NCBI RefSeq assembly: GCF_029023785.1 | Contig: NZ_CP118955.1 | Span: forward strand, 363,501-427,500 | Source of the DNA: Enterococcus faecium | Lineage (GTDB): Bacteria > Bacillota > Bacilli > Lactobacillales > Enterococcaceae | Reading direction: 5' to 3' | Length of the DNA: 64,000 bases | Shown: piece after piece, positions 10,404-19,370 of the stretch | Numbering within the stretch: the first letter of the stretch is position 1 | Layout of the letters: every line of letters begins with the position of its first letter | Translations under genes and position numbers: made by a program | The notes under the pieces: model-generated | Told to the model about the DNA's origin: nothing | The model's input: only the letters and a program-made list of their open reading frames with translations | The model's database searches: none

Positions 10404-10635
10404 GAGGTTGTGAAAAAGCTGTCCTGCATCAAGTCATAAGAACAGCCAAACAAAAATAGCTCCTCCTATTTTTCGTTTGGTTGGGCTTATTACCGAGAAG
10501 CAGCAGTTTGAATACTGTTTAGTGGAGAGGTCGTGAAAAAGCTGCCCTGCACCAAGTGATAAAAACAGCCAAACAAAAAATAGCTCCTGGTCCATTGAGC
10601 TTATTACTGAGGAGTTAGCAGGAGAACACTATTTG
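10404..10635 (+). repeat. Two tandem GAGGTTGTGA repeat units
   Basis: Unit 1 (10404-10523) runs GAGGTTGTGAAAAAGCTG ... CAGTTTGAATACTGTTTAGT; unit 2 (10527-10635) runs GAGGTCGTGAAAAAGCTG ... AGAACACTATTT. Both contain the inner CAGCCAAACAAAAA and GCTTATTAC arms of the family. They fill 10401-10640, which has no gene. Confidence 0.8.
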
Positions 10636-10640
10636 CTGGA

Positions 10641-10675
10641 GAGGTTGTGACAAAAATTTTGTCACAACCCTTTTG
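10641..10675 (+). terminator. Terminator capping the repeats after malT
   Basis: GGTTGTGACAAAA pairs with TTTTGTCACAACC in an almost uninterrupted stem, followed by TTTT. The stem reuses the GGTTGTGA start of the repeat unit. Confidence 0.8.
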
Positions 10676-10703
10676 TTTCGAAATGAAGACAAGGAGAAAA
10701 CCA

Positions 10704-11537
10704 ATGAAATTCATGACACTCAACACGCATAGCTGGCTTGAGCCAGAACCAGAGAAAAAATTGCAAGAATTAGCAGATAAGATCCTGTTAGAAGATTATG
10801 AAGTGATTGCTTTACAAGAAATCAACCAATTACTGGAATCTGAAGAAGTAGAACCTGCGAAGCTAATGAAGTTCTGTCAGGTAAAGAATCAAGTACCTAT
10901 CCGTAAAGATAATTTTGCCTACCGTTTAGTTCAGCTTTTAAAGGAACACGGAAAAGAGTATTTTTGGAGTTGGGAAATGAGCCACATCGGTTATGATAAA
11001 TATGAAGAAGGAAATGCACTGCTTACGAAAAAAACATTGGAAAGTCAGGTCCTTACCGTCTCCCAATCTCAAAAGAAAGAAGATTATCAGACACGCAAGA
11101 TCTTGATTGGGAAAACAAAGATAGATGATCAGGACATTTTTGTCTCGAGCTGCCACTTTTCTTGGTGGACAGATAAAAAAAGTGGCTTTTATTTTGAGTG
11201 GAAAAACTTGGAAAACTACTTTTTGGAAACTCGCGTACCACTTTTTTTCCTAGGTGATTTCAATAATCCAGTAGACTCTCAAGGTTATTATACTGTAAGA
11301 GAAAGTTGCCTTCTTCTTCAAGATTCGTATGTTGTCGCGAATGAAAAAGGAAAAGCAGCTACTGTGGAAAAGAAAATAGATGGTTGGGAACAAAATACAG
11401 AAAAATTGCGTATAGATTTTATTTTCGTCCCTGAAGGAATGCAGGTTAAAAAATATCAACGGATTTTTGATGGGATCGATAGTCCAATCATCAGTGATCA
11501 CTACGGGGTGGAAATCGAATTAGATGTGAACGAATAA
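10704..11537 (+). CDS. Endonuclease/exonuclease/phosphatase (EEP) family hydrolase
   Basis: 277 residues. The ATG at 10704 follows AAGGAG; an upstream in-frame extension runs through the terminator and is rejected. EEP family marks are visible in order: LNTHSW near the N terminus, the metal-binding Glu in ALQEINQL, the His/Asp region FLGDFNNP, and the terminal SDHYGVEIEL. Members are Mg-dependent phosphodiesterases or nucleases; no signal peptide is seen, so it is probably cytosolic. The substrate cannot be told. Position after malT may be only neighbourhood, because a strong terminator separates them. Confidence 0.8.
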   Translation: MKFMTLNTHSWLEPEPEKKLQELADKILLEDYEVIALQEINQLLESEEVEPAKLMKFCQVKNQVPIRKDNFAYRLVQLLKEHGKEYFWSWEMSHIGYDKYEEGNALLTKKTLESQVLTVSQSQKKEDYQTRKILIGKTKIDDQDIFVSSCHFSWWTDKKSGFYFEWKNLENYFLETRVPLFFLGDFNNPVDSQGYYTVRESCLLLQDSYVVANEKGKAATVEKKIDGWEQNTEKLRIDFIFVPEGMQVKKYQRIFDGIDSPIISDHYGVEIELDVNE

Positions 11538-11576
11538 AAAATATAACATATAACATAAAAAAACTGATTAAAATAA

Positions 11577-11614
11577 AACTCTCCAAACGATTATACCGTT
11601 TGGAGAGTTTTTTG
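11577..11614. terminator. Bidirectional terminator
   Basis: AACTCTCCAAACG (11577-11589) pairs with CGTTTGGAGAGTT (11597-11609), with T-rich flanks on both strands, between two convergent genes. Confidence 0.85.
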
Positions 11615-11638
11615 ATCGGATGTATTTATCCCTTTTGC

Positions 11639-13300
11639 CTAAGCACGTAAAAGCTTGTATCTATGATAAATAAATAAACATAGCAAGGTAAACCAGCCAA
11701 TCAAAGTAAGAGAAAGAATGAAATAGAAATAGATTGGCGTTTGATAATGAAGCGTGAGCTCGTTGATTCCTTTTTTCTGCTTCACGATTGGGGTCCCGAT
11801 ATCTGTTACTTCATAATCAGTCAATGTTTTTCCATTTTGCTGTAGCACAGTCCGATCGTAGACGATAACAGGGATATGAACAGTTTTGTCCCCAGTGTTT
11901 TTCCACTTGATTGTCAAAAGACCGCCTGGATGTGTTTTTATAAAAGTTGTTTCGTTTTCTAGTATTTCTTCGTTATACCGGTCGTATTTATTGTCTTTTG
12001 TCTCCTTATAGATTGGCAGATAGTCAGGTGTGGTTTTTTGGAAAACGAACAAGCTGGTAGACATATCTTTGCTGAAGAATGTTTTCCTTGCTTCTTCCGG
12101 CGTATCGAATAGATAAGTATGTCGACTGACAAATGTTTCATTTTCCCACTTTTCCAGATGCTGGTATAAGTTCTGGATCGTCTGTGCTGAAAAAATAAGA
12201 ATGCCAAATATACTTAAAAGACGGAACCACTTTTGTTCAGACCACTGGTTCAGTGAAAGGGCAAGGTAAAGTAGAAGCAATAGCGTAAATGGCACGAAAA
12301 ATCGAAATGGAAACTGGATCAAACTAATAAAAGGCACATTTTTTTCGATCAATGTCGTCCATGGAATCAAGCTAGTAGAAAGAAAAAAGAAAACAAGACT
12401 TGTGTACAACACGATTTTTTGGAATAAGGTGTTCTTTTGTTGAAAGAAAATAAAAAGCAAAAAACCTGATAATATCAATATAGGAAAGGCCTTAGGGTAA
12501 TGGAGCCAATAACTGCCATCCAGATCTATCGCCTTTTGACTCATTTCTCTGTTAACAAAGGGAGGAAGAATCTTATTCCTACTGTAAACAATAGCTAATC
12601 CTGCCCAAATATTTGCTGTCAGAACAAAATAAAGCAAGACCGACTTAATCAGTTGAAGCAGTGCTTTTCCTTTTTCAGTCTGGTTAAAAAAGTAATAAAG
12701 ATAAAAAGGGATATACATCAAAGCTAACATGATCGAAGACAGTAAATGGATCTGTGTCATAAGTCCCACTGAGACAGCGACTTTGATAACAGGGAACTTT
12801 TTATGAAGGACGAAATCAGCAATAGGGATCATACATAAAGGATAAAAACAAGTCCCCCAGCTAGTGAATCCTTGGTTGATAGACCAGTATTGAATAGAAT
12901 ACGTACTCATGAATAAAACGGCTACTGGTACACTTACCCAATTTCGAACATTGACATATCTCAGTAAAATCAGCATAGAAAATCCTGAAATAAGATAAAG
13001 AATGAAATTTGAAAGAATCTGATAATGAAACCAGCTACCTGCAAGCAACACGATCAATCCTTGTAAATAAGCGAAAAATGGGCCGTAAACGGCATTCACG
13101 ATCCTGCCACTTTGCTGGAATCCATAAAGGGAAGGAAAATAATGGAAATCCCCATATTTAATTTGTTGCGCGGCATCATAGAACCGATTGTAATGGAATG
13201 GGGCATCAGCACCCAAAATTAGTTTATGTGTGAATAAATGAGGCATGAGAAATGCCAAAGCAATGAAAAAAATTGCTAAAAATGGGCCATATTTTTTCAA
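11639..13300 (-). CDS. Polytopic membrane protein, PTPS-related/YfhO-like
   Basis: About 553 residues, 10-12 hydrophobic segments followed by a soluble region (about 390-500) and a last membrane helix, as in bacterial membrane proteins annotated as 6-pyruvoyl-tetrahydropterin-synthase related or YfhO-like. The motif GADAPFHYNRFYDAAQQIKYG after the first helix resembles the first extracytoplasmic loop of GT-C glycosyltransferases. The start is placed at TTG 13300 because AAAGGAG lies eight bases upstream and the product begins MKKYGPFLAIFF; ATG codons at 13336 and 13339 are alternatives with weaker ribosome sites. A role in decorating cell-wall polymers is only inference. Confidence 0.6.
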   Translation of the reverse strand: MKKYGPFLAIFFIALAFLMPHLFTHKLILGADAPFHYNRFYDAAQQIKYGDFHYFPSLYGFQQSGRIVNAVYGPFFAYLQGLIVLLAGSWFHYQILSNFILYLISGFSMLILLRYVNVRNWVSVPVAVLFMSTYSIQYWSINQGFTSWGTCFYPLCMIPIADFVLHKKFPVIKVAVSVGLMTQIHLLSSIMLALMYIPFYLYYFFNQTEKGKALLQLIKSVLLYFVLTANIWAGLAIVYSRNKILPPFVNREMSQKAIDLDGSYWLHYPKAFPILILSGFLLFIFFQQKNTLFQKIVLYTSLVFFFLSTSLIPWTTLIEKNVPFISLIQFPFRFFVPFTLLLLLYLALSLNQWSEQKWFRLLSIFGILIFSAQTIQNLYQHLEKWENETFVSRHTYLFDTPEEARKTFFSKDMSTSLFVFQKTTPDYLPIYKETKDNKYDRYNEEILENETTFIKTHPGGLLTIKWKNTGDKTVHIPVIVYDRTVLQQNGKTLTDYEVTDIGTPIVKQKKGINELTLHYQTPIYFYFILSLTLIGWFTLLCLFIYHRYKLLRA

Positions 13301-13427
13301 TTGTCGAACTCCTTTGCAAACTTTAGATAAATTCATCATATATCCTATGCGAGAGGTAGGCAAGAAATTAGAAAATTCATGAAAATATTTATGAATTTTA
13401 CAAGAAAAACATAAGTGAAAGTTCTAA

Positions 13428-13472
13428 GGAGAGAGGATGCGACATAAGTTTTGTTGCATCTCCTTGTTTTGA
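13428..13472 (-). terminator. Hairpin at the end of a reverse repeat cluster
   Basis: GGAGATGCAACAAAAC and TAAGTTTTGTTGCATC type arms around 13436-13464 form a stem resembling the GGTTGTGACA caps of other clusters, with GATGC replacing GGTTG. It lies between divergent genes, so what it terminates is unclear. Confidence 0.5.
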
Positions 13473-13768
13473 AACAGAATTTTTCTTAATACTCGAAACA
13501 AAGTAGCTTTTTCATGACCTCTCGGTAAACGGTGTTCAATCAGCTGCTTCTCGGTAATAAGCTCACTAGCCTAGAAAATATGAGAAGCTGTTTTCTGACT
13601 AGCGCTCTTATTACTCAAAGCATAACGCAGTTTTCACAACCTCTTCCTTAAACGGTGTTCAAAAGCTTGCATCTGCGGTAATAAGCCCAACCCAACAAAA
13701 AATATGAGTAGCTATTTTTTTGGGCTGTACTTATTACTTGATGCAGGACAGCTTTTTCACAACCTCAT
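13471..13768 (-). repeat. Partial plus two full repeat units in reverse orientation
   Basis: 13471-13523 is the end of a unit (TACTCGAAACAAAGTAGC...), matching part of the unit at 20749-20870. Full units lie at 13524-13645 (TAAACGGTGTTCAATCAGC ... TTTTCACAACCTC) and 13647-13768 (TAAACGGTGTTCAAAAGC ... GGACAGC TTTTTCACAACCTC). They occupy most of the 545-base gap between the divergent membrane-protein and sortase genes; no gene is seen in it. Confidence 0.8.
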
Positions 13769-13845
13769 CGGCTTTCATTTTCTATTTTTTTCCTGAACCC
13801 ATATAATAAAAGAAAGAACAAAAAAACTTGCAAGGGAGGACACAT

Positions 13846-15006
13846 GTGAAGCAGAGTAAGCAAAAACAGTCTCGTCGACTTTTGTTTCGTTTGTTTTTAT
13901 TAATATGTATCGTCGTAGGGTTACTGATCGCTTTATATCCATTTTATGTGGATTCTTTAAATAGTTTTATTGATCAAAAACGTATCGAACAAGTACAAAA
14001 ACGGACCGCAGCTGAAATTGAAGTGCAGCGAAAGAAAATGGAGGAGAAAAACCAACGATTAACTGACCAAGGATTCAATCCTGGTACTGATCCTTTCAAT
14101 GAAAAGAACAGAAATGAAAGTACAACATCCAGCCAATTAGAGGAATGGCTGATCGGAAGTATCAATATACCTAAGATCCAATTAAATATTTCACTTTATG
14201 ATCGGCTCAATGGTAGGATCCTTGAAAATGGAGCAGGCGTCTTGCAAGGAACCTCTTTCCCGCTTGGTGGAAATTCGACGCATTCAGTGATCTCTGCTCA
14301 CAGCGGTTTACCTAATCGACGGTTATTTACCGAATTAGATCGTTTAGAAAACGGAGACACGTTTATTTTGACTGTTTTGGGGGAGAAATTGGCTTATCAA
14401 GTTAAAAATATACAAGTGGTACTGCCAGATGACACGTCTGTTCTAACGATTTCAGAAGGAGAAGACTTAGTTACCTTGCTTACATGTACGCCGTATATGA
14501 TCAACACGCATCGTTTGCTAGTGACAGGACATCGGATTCCTTATAACAAATCGGTAAAAAAAGAAGAAGGAAAAGGAAATCAGGAAAGAACCATGCGGCA
14601 ATGGTTTATTCTTGCAGGAACGATAATAGCTGTAGTCATACTGTTAGTGTTTATCGGACGACTAATCTATCAGTATAGATTAAGTAAAAAAGTGCTTGAT
14701 TTTTCATTTATTATTAGTGATTCGTCAGGGAAACCGGTAAATGGTAGTTCATTCATTTTGAAACATAAGAAAAAAACACTTACTAGAAATGGTGTGCCGT
14801 TTTCAGTACAAAGCGACCATCATGGGAAAGTCAAGCTGGATCAATTGCCTGGTGGAACTTATCGAATCGTTTCAGCTGATGATCCTAAAGTTGCTGTTTC
14901 TTTTGGTATTAGAAAAGTAAAACAAGAGAAGATATACTTTTTTGAGGGGCGAAAACTTGTAAAAGAGCTTCAAAAAAATGGTTTTTATTTTAAAATCAAT
15001 GAATAA
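13846..15006 (+). CDS. Class C sortase with a C-terminal Cna-B-like extension
   Basis: 386 residues. GTG 13846 is chosen because GGGAGG lies seven bases upstream. Order: N-terminal membrane anchor (about 10-40), basic coiled stretch, sortase domain with catalytic His152 (SAHSGLP), Cys214 (LLTCTPY) and Arg223 (NTHRLLV), second membrane helix (about 245-270), then some 110 residues resembling a prealbumin/Cna-B fold (VNGSSFILKHKKKTL ... LPGGTYRIV). Class C sortases polymerise pilins; here no LPXTG pilin gene is adjacent, so the substrate is unknown. If the second helix spans the membrane, the extra domain would be cytosolic. Confidence 0.88.
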   Translation: MKQSKQKQSRRLLFRLFLLICIVVGLLIALYPFYVDSLNSFIDQKRIEQVQKRTAAEIEVQRKKMEEKNQRLTDQGFNPGTDPFNEKNRNESTTSSQLEEWLIGSINIPKIQLNISLYDRLNGRILENGAGVLQGTSFPLGGNSTHSVISAHSGLPNRRLFTELDRLENGDTFILTVLGEKLAYQVKNIQVVLPDDTSVLTISEGEDLVTLLTCTPYMINTHRLLVTGHRIPYNKSVKKEEGKGNQERTMRQWFILAGTIIAVVILLVFIGRLIYQYRLSKKVLDFSFIISDSSGKPVNGSSFILKHKKKTLTRNGVPFSVQSDHHGKVKLDQLPGGTYRIVSADDPKVAVSFGIRKVKQEKIYFFEGRKLVKELQKNGFYFKINE

Positions 15007-15021
15007 GTAAGGAGAGAAAAA

Positions 15022-15465
15022 ATGATCCGCACAACAACAAAATTGTCTGCCAAAGAACTGGAATCTGTTCTATCGATTTGGCTGCATGCTAACTTGGATT
15101 CTCATGAATTCATTCCATCAACTTATTGGGAGAATCAAGTAGAATCTGTTAGGAAAGCTTTACCAGATGCAGTGATTTACTTAGCAGAAATAGATCAAGA
15201 AATTATTGGTTTTGCTGGGGTGATTGATCAGTTTATCGCAGGAATCTTTGTGAAAAGGGAATACCGGCAACAAAGAATCGGTACGCAACTAATGAAAAAA
15301 ATAAAAGAAACCAATAAAACACTGACTTTGACAGTCTATCAAAAAAATCAATCAGCTATTCATTTCTATCTTTCACAAGGTTTTACAATTCAAACACAGC
15401 AAAAAGATGAAGCAGTAAATGAGGAGGAACTTGTGATGAAATGGAATCAAAACGCTGATTTTTGA
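15022..15465 (+). CDS. GNAT family N-acetyltransferase
   Basis: 147 residues with the GNAT acetyl-CoA region: the beta4 strand AGIFVKREYRQQRIGTQLMKKI (Q/R-x-x-G motif A as RQQRIG) and the C-terminal NQSAIHFYLSQGF motif B. It starts 15 bases after the sortase with AAGGAGA, so the two are probably co-transcribed. The acceptor (small molecule or protein N terminus) cannot be told from sequence. Confidence 0.82.
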   Translation: MIRTTTKLSAKELESVLSIWLHANLDSHEFIPSTYWENQVESVRKALPDAVIYLAEIDQEIIGFAGVIDQFIAGIFVKREYRQQRIGTQLMKKIKETNKTLTLTVYQKNQSAIHFYLSQGFTIQTQQKDEAVNEEELVMKWNQNADF

Positions 15466-15480
15466 TGAACAGAATAACGA

Positions 15481-15525
15481 AATAATGCTCCCAGCCTAAT
15501 TTTTTGCTGGGAGCATTATTTCATT
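15481..15525 (+). terminator. Terminator after the sortase-GNAT operon
   Basis: AATAATGCTCCCAGC (15481-15495) pairs perfectly with GCTGGGAGCATTATT (15506-15520). Confidence 0.88.
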
Positions 15526-15573
15526 TTGAAGTCACTAATTTAACTGTGTGAATATGCAGTTGTTACAATCTTT

Positions 15574-15949
15574 GATAAACGGTGTTCAATCAGCTGACCC
15601 TCGGTATTAGCTCAAAAAACGGCAAAATATGAGGAACTATTTTTCCATTTGTTTCTCTAATACTCAGGTCAAAACGCTGATTTCACAACCTCTTGATAAA
15701 CGGTGTTCAAACGGCTGCTTCTCGGTAATAAGCCCACTAGCCTAGAAAATATGAAAAGCTATTTTCTAACTAGCGTTCTTATTACTCAAAGCATAACGCT
15801 GATTTCACAACCTCTTGATAAACGGTGTTCAATCAGCTGACCCTCGGTATTAGCTCAAAAAACGGCAAAACATGAGGAACTATTTTTCCGTTTCTTTCTC
15901 TAATACTCAGGTCAGAACGCTGATTTCACAACCTCTCTTTCACAACCTT
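15574..15949 (-). repeat. Three tandem repeat units in reverse orientation
   Basis: Units at about 15574-15693, 15694-15815 and 15817-15936, each starting GATAAACGGTGTTCAA and ending GATTTCACAACCTC. Units 1 and 3 share the loop AAAAAACGGCAAAA; unit 2 has a different loop (CACTAGCCTAGAAAATATGA) that is also found at 13.56 kb. A last partial end TTTCACAACCTTA overlaps the padC stop. No gene in 15466-15947. Confidence 0.85.
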
Positions 15950-16478
15950 ATTTTACTCGTTTATAATTTTCATCGAAGTATTTTCCGCTACGGATATCAT
16001 CTGGCATTCCATCGTATGGTTCTTCGCTAATAACATCTTCATTGTCTATACCTGCATCACCCATATAAGTGATCGTAGCAAATTCAGGAACAAGTAATTT
16101 TGGATAAGTTTCATATTTTTCACGAGCTGCTTCCATTTCTGCGATATGTTCGTTTTGGAAAGTAACAGTGATTTCTGGATGTTCTTCAACCCATTTAGGG
16201 AAAAAGATCATTCCGTGAAGTTTCTTTTCATTTGGCATAAAGTCCAATGCCACGTCTGTCCCTGTTGGCTCTGTCCAAGTGATTTTGAATACGCCGTCCG
16301 TCAATTTAACGATATCAGCTTCTTGGTCTTTTACCCAACGGCCTTTGACCATTCCGCCATGGATACGGTAATCAACAGTATGGTCATTTTTGGCATACCA
16401 TTCATATTCCCAACCATTGTCATACGTATAGATAAAGTGAGTTCCAATAAAATCTTCCAATTCTTTAAATTCTTTCAT
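15948..16478 (-). CDS. padC: Phenolic acid decarboxylase
   Basis: 176 residues, a full-length match to the small beta-barrel phenolic acid decarboxylase family: [19 protein letters not shown] at the N terminus, the lid region [13 protein letters not shown] with the conserved Tyr and Arg, and [14 protein letters not shown] with the catalytic Glu. It decarboxylates p-coumaric, ferulic and caffeic acids to vinyl phenols without cofactor, a detoxification step. Divergent from its PadR regulator with a perfect dyad between them. The stop codon overlaps the end of the repeat array (TAAGGTTGTGA). Confidence 0.95.
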   Translation of the reverse strand: MKEFKELEDFIGTHFIYTYDNGWEYEWYAKNDHTVDYRIHGGMVKGRWVKDQEADIVKLTDGVFKITWTEPTGTDVALDFMPNEKKLHGMIFFPKWVEEHPEITVTFQNEHIAEMEAAREKYETYPKLLVPEFATITYMGDAGIDNEDVISEEPYDGMPDDIRSGKYFDENYKRVK

Positions 16479-16501
16479 GTTTAAGCATCTCCTTATAAAT
16501 T

Positions 16502-16527
16502 AAAACATGTAATAAACTACATGTTTT
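16502..16527. promoter_or_regulatory. PadR operator between padC and padR
   Basis: AAAACATGTA (16502-16511) and TACATGTTTT (16518-16527) form a perfect 10-base inverted repeat with a 6-base spacer, containing the ATGTA/TACAT half-sites known for PadR. It lies 24 bases from the padC start. Confidence 0.85.
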
Positions 16528-16582
16528 CGATTACTCATTTATGATAGAATGGATTTAAAGATTTGTCAAGGAGGGAAAACTG

Positions 16583-17134
16583 ATGGCAAGAAAAAATACA
16601 CTTCGATATATTTTGTTAGGGTTATTAAGTAAGAAGAAGATGACAGGATATGAATTGAATCAATCGTTCAAAAATGAAATAGGAGAATTTTGGCAAGCAA
16701 AACATAGTCAGATTTATCCTGAACTTGCAAAAATGGAAGAGCAAGGAATCATTCAGCATCAAGTAGAGATCACAGGTGAAAAATTGGAAAAGAAAGTTTA
16801 TGAATTAACAGAAGAAGGGAAGGAACAATTGGCAGAGTGGATTCATACACCAACCAATGAACTACCGGTTAATCGAGACGAATTTGTTCTGAAATTGTAT
16901 TTCGTCAAAGACGTGAATGATCCGGCATTAGTAGAAATTATTCAGCAGCAGCGTGACCTTCATGAAGAAAAACGACTTCATCTATTAGAGCGAAAAAAAA
17001 CGATCTTTCCTACTGAAAAAGAAAAACATGAAAATTACGGACACTACCTGATTTTAGCGCATGCGATCAATCGGGAAACAGAATATGCAAATTGGCTAAC
17101 AGATGTATTAGAAGAAAGTAACCGAAAAAAATAA
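16583..17134 (+). CDS. padR: PadR transcriptional repressor
   Basis: 183 residues: winged helix-turn-helix (about 8-85, YILLGLLSKKKMTGYELNQSF and the wing KLEKKVYELTEEG) and a C-terminal helical dimerisation domain, i.e. the longer Vir-like PadR class. RBS GGAGGG precedes the ATG. By family it represses padC until phenolic acids are present; the dyad at 16502-16527 is the expected target and would also allow autoregulation. Confidence 0.9.
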   Translation: MARKNTLRYILLGLLSKKKMTGYELNQSFKNEIGEFWQAKHSQIYPELAKMEEQGIIQHQVEITGEKLEKKVYELTEEGKEQLAEWIHTPTNELPVNRDEFVLKLYFVKDVNDPALVEIIQQQRDLHEEKRLHLLERKKTIFPTEKEKHENYGHYLILAHAINRETEYANWLTDVLEESNRKK

Positions 17135-17138
17135 AAAA

Positions 17139-17203
17139 ATATCCGAACAGTGATGGAGAATTCCTTTCTATATGAAAGAAACGCAGATCACCGTTCGGAT
17201 ATT
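17139..17203 (+). terminator. Terminator of padR
   Basis: AATATCCGAACAGTGAT (17139-17155) pairs with ATCACCGTTCGGATATT (17187-17203) with one G-U; an inner TTTCTATATGAAA hairpin fills the loop. Confidence 0.75.
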
Positions 17204-17286
17204 CTTATGTTCAAACAGGCCTTTTTTCAAGTATTTATGTAGCATCTACTTATTAAAAAGCTTGGTACTTAGGAGATTAGTGGCGT

Positions 17287-17760
17287 TTAGAGTTCTTTTA
17301 ACAACTGTTCGTAGTCAGCTTTTTCATCGACAGGAAGGAGCTTGTAAGTTAATTCGTCTGTCTCGTTGTCATGAATGATGTACATCTTAGCATTCTCTTC
17401 TTTGAAGTTACCGATTTGTAAAATCGTATAGCGTTCGTCGATCAATTCGATATCTTTGATTGCTTTTGAAAAAACTTTACGGACATGGTGCATTTTCTTT
17501 TGGCGGATTTCTGCCTTTTCTGCAGCTTTTGACAAAGTAAATCCGTCATCTAAATATTTTTTGATCAGTTCTACTTTTATGACTGTAGGTAAACGATATT
17601 TTCTAGGACAATTCGCATCAGCTTCGATCGAACGAATGAATCCCTTTTGTTCCCAATACCTTAATTGACGTGGAGACACACCTACGATATCACTTAATTC
17701 ACTGATGCCAACAACCAATTGATCATTTTCCAACAAACGTTTAAGGGAAGCCCCAACCAT
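17287..17760 (-). CDS. MerR-family regulator
   Basis: 157 residues from ATG 17760, chosen because AAAGGAG lies eight bases upstream; the GTG at 17769 overlaps that site. The MerR DNA-binding domain is at about 15-85 (GISELSDIVGVSPRQLRYWEQKGFI), followed by a short helical linker and a C-terminal region without the cysteines of metal-sensing MerR proteins. It is divergent from an EmrB-type exporter, so a drug-responsive activator is likely. A TTGACA-16-TATAAT promoter (17795-17822, minus) serves it. Confidence 0.85.
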   Translation of the reverse strand: MVGASLKRLLENDQLVVGISELSDIVGVSPRQLRYWEQKGFIRSIEADANCPRKYRLPTVIKVELIKKYLDDGFTLSKAAEKAEIRQKKMHHVRKVFSKAIKDIELIDERYTILQIGNFKEENAKMYIIHDNETDELTYKLLPVDEKADYEQLLKEL

Positions 17761-17808
17761 TTTTGTCACTCCTTTTGTCCTCTTGCTTCCCTTAATTATA
17801 TCCGTATT

Positions 17809-17833
17809 AACTTATGTGTCAAGTAGGTTGACA
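17809..17833. promoter_or_regulatory. MerR dyad over divergent promoters
   Basis: AACTTATGTG (17809-17818) and CAAGTAGGTT (17820-17829) form an imperfect dyad (7 of 10 paired). It overlaps the minus-strand -35 of merR (TTGACA, 17817-17822) and abuts the plus-strand TTGACA (17828-17833) of the exporter. Confidence 0.6.
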
Positions 17834-17897
17834 AATAGCGAATTTAGGACTAAAGTATTCTAGTAGTTTCAGAAAAAATTCAGAAAGAAGGAGAAAT

Positions 17898-19370
17898 ATG
17901 AGTAACAACCAACCCGTAGATATTTACGGAAAACCATATAATCGGACACTTTTAGTTGTTGTCTTATTAATTGGTACATTTTGTACCGTTTTGAATCAGA
18001 CCTTATTGACGACAGCTTTTCCTACATTGATGAAAGCTTTCGATATTTCAGCGTCTGATGTGCAATGGTTAACGACTGGTTTCTTGCTAGTCAACGGGAT
18101 CATGATCCCAATAACAGCATGGCTGATCAATAAATTCAGTTCAAGAAATTTATATCTTTCTGCCATGACGATCTTTTTGATCGGAACGATTACTTGCTTT
18201 ACAGCACCTAATTTTAGTACATTACTAATCGGTCGCTTGATCCAAGCTTGCGGTGTGGGAGTATCGATGCCATTATTGCAAAATATCATGCTATCTATTT
18301 TCCCGCCAGAAAAAAGAGGATCAGCAATGGGGATGTCAGGGATCGTTATTGGACTTGCTCCTGCTTTAGGCCCTACATTATCTGGTTATATCATTGATAA
18401 CTACCATTGGCGTGACTTGTTTGGTATGGTACTGCCAATCGTTGTTCTTGTCTTGGTTTTAGCATTCTTCCTAATGAAAAGTGTTATTCCATTGTCAAAT
18501 CCTAGCATTGATATTTTATCCGCTATTTTATCAACGATTGGATTCGGTAGTTTACTTTACGGATTTTCTAGTGTAGGAGATGACGGCTGGGGAAGCTTGA
18601 AAGTAATTGGTTTCTTAGTTGTTGGTGTGATTTTCATCGCCTTGTTCTCATGGCGTCAATTACATTTGGAACATCCATTCTTGGAACTTCGTGTATTCAA
18701 ATCATCTACATTCACGATTGCAGCTGTTTTAGCTGGTGTAACAAATATGGCGATGGTAGGGGCAGAAATGGTCGTACCATTGTATATTCAAAATATTCGT
18801 GGAGAATCAGCATTCCATTCTGGCTTGATGTTGTTGCCGGGTGCATTGATCATGGGGGCTATGATGCCTGTGACGGGTGCGATTTTCGATAAATACGGCG
18901 CGAAACGTTTAGCCATCACAGGGATGTTCATTTTGACAGCGGCAACTGCACCATTTGCTTTCTTGACAAAAACGACTCCAGTTTTATATATCGTGATCCT
19001 TTATGCGATCCGTATGTTTGGGATCTCCATGGTCATGATGCCGGTAACGACTTCTGGTATGAATGCATTGCCAAATAACTTGATCAGTCATGGGACAGCG
19101 GTAAATAATACATTCCGTCAAATCGCAAGCTCGATTGGTACAGCTATTTTGATCAGTGTGTTGACGAATGTGACAAAAGCAAATATCCCAAGCAAATCTG
19201 TATTGGATAATACGCCATTAGCTTATAAAGATCAGGCAATCAATGCCACACTGTCAGGTTACCATGCCGCGTTTATCGTAGCGATCATCTTTGGGATTCT
19301 TGGCTTTATTATTGCCTTTTTATTGAAGAAAAAAGAACCTGTTCTAATGAAAGCGGGGGATAATGCATGA
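17898..19370 (+). CDS. MFS multidrug exporter, DHA2 (14-TM) family
   Basis: 490 residues with 14 predicted membrane segments. Family motifs: LNQTLLTTAFPTLMKAFDISASDVQWLTTGF (helix 1 and motif D1), LIGRLIQACGVGVSMPLLQNI (motif A/B) and GIVIGLAPALGPTLSGYII (motif C of proton antiporters). It is close to the LmrB/EmrB group that extrudes lincosamides, dyes or other lipophilic compounds; the substrate here is not known. It overlaps the following DUF4811 gene by 4 bases. Confidence 0.88.
   Translation: MSNNQPVDIYGKPYNRTLLVVVLLIGTFCTVLNQTLLTTAFPTLMKAFDISASDVQWLTTGFLLVNGIMIPITAWLINKFSSRNLYLSAMTIFLIGTITCFTAPNFSTLLIGRLIQACGVGVSMPLLQNIMLSIFPPEKRGSAMGMSGIVIGLAPALGPTLSGYIIDNYHWRDLFGMVLPIVVLVLVLAFFLMKSVIPLSNPSIDILSAILSTIGFGSLLYGFSSVGDDGWGSLKVIGFLVVGVIFIALFSWRQLHLEHPFLELRVFKSSTFTIAAVLAGVTNMAMVGAEMVVPLYIQNIRGESAFHSGLMLLPGALIMGAMMPVTGAIFDKYGAKRLAITGMFILTAATAPFAFLTKTTPVLYIVILYAIRMFGISMVMMPVTTSGMNALPNNLISHGTAVNNTFRQIASSIGTAILISVLTNVTKANIPSKSVLDNTPLAYKDQAINATLSGYHAAFIVAIIFGILGFIIAFLLKKKEPVLMKAGDNA

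Noticed and set aside
10527..10703. N-terminal extension of the EEP hydrolase starting in the repeat/terminator
   Set aside because: The extra 19 codons encode the terminator stem; AAGGAG before ATG 10704 marks the true start.
11640..13363. Start of the membrane protein at TTG 13363
   Set aside because: No ribosome site there; AAAGGAG eight bases before TTG 13300 gives a product beginning with a membrane helix.
15574..15949. Tandem repeats that at first look like a CRISPR array
   Set aside because: Units are ~120 bases, directly abutting, internally palindromic and without unique regular spacers; no cas genes are near.
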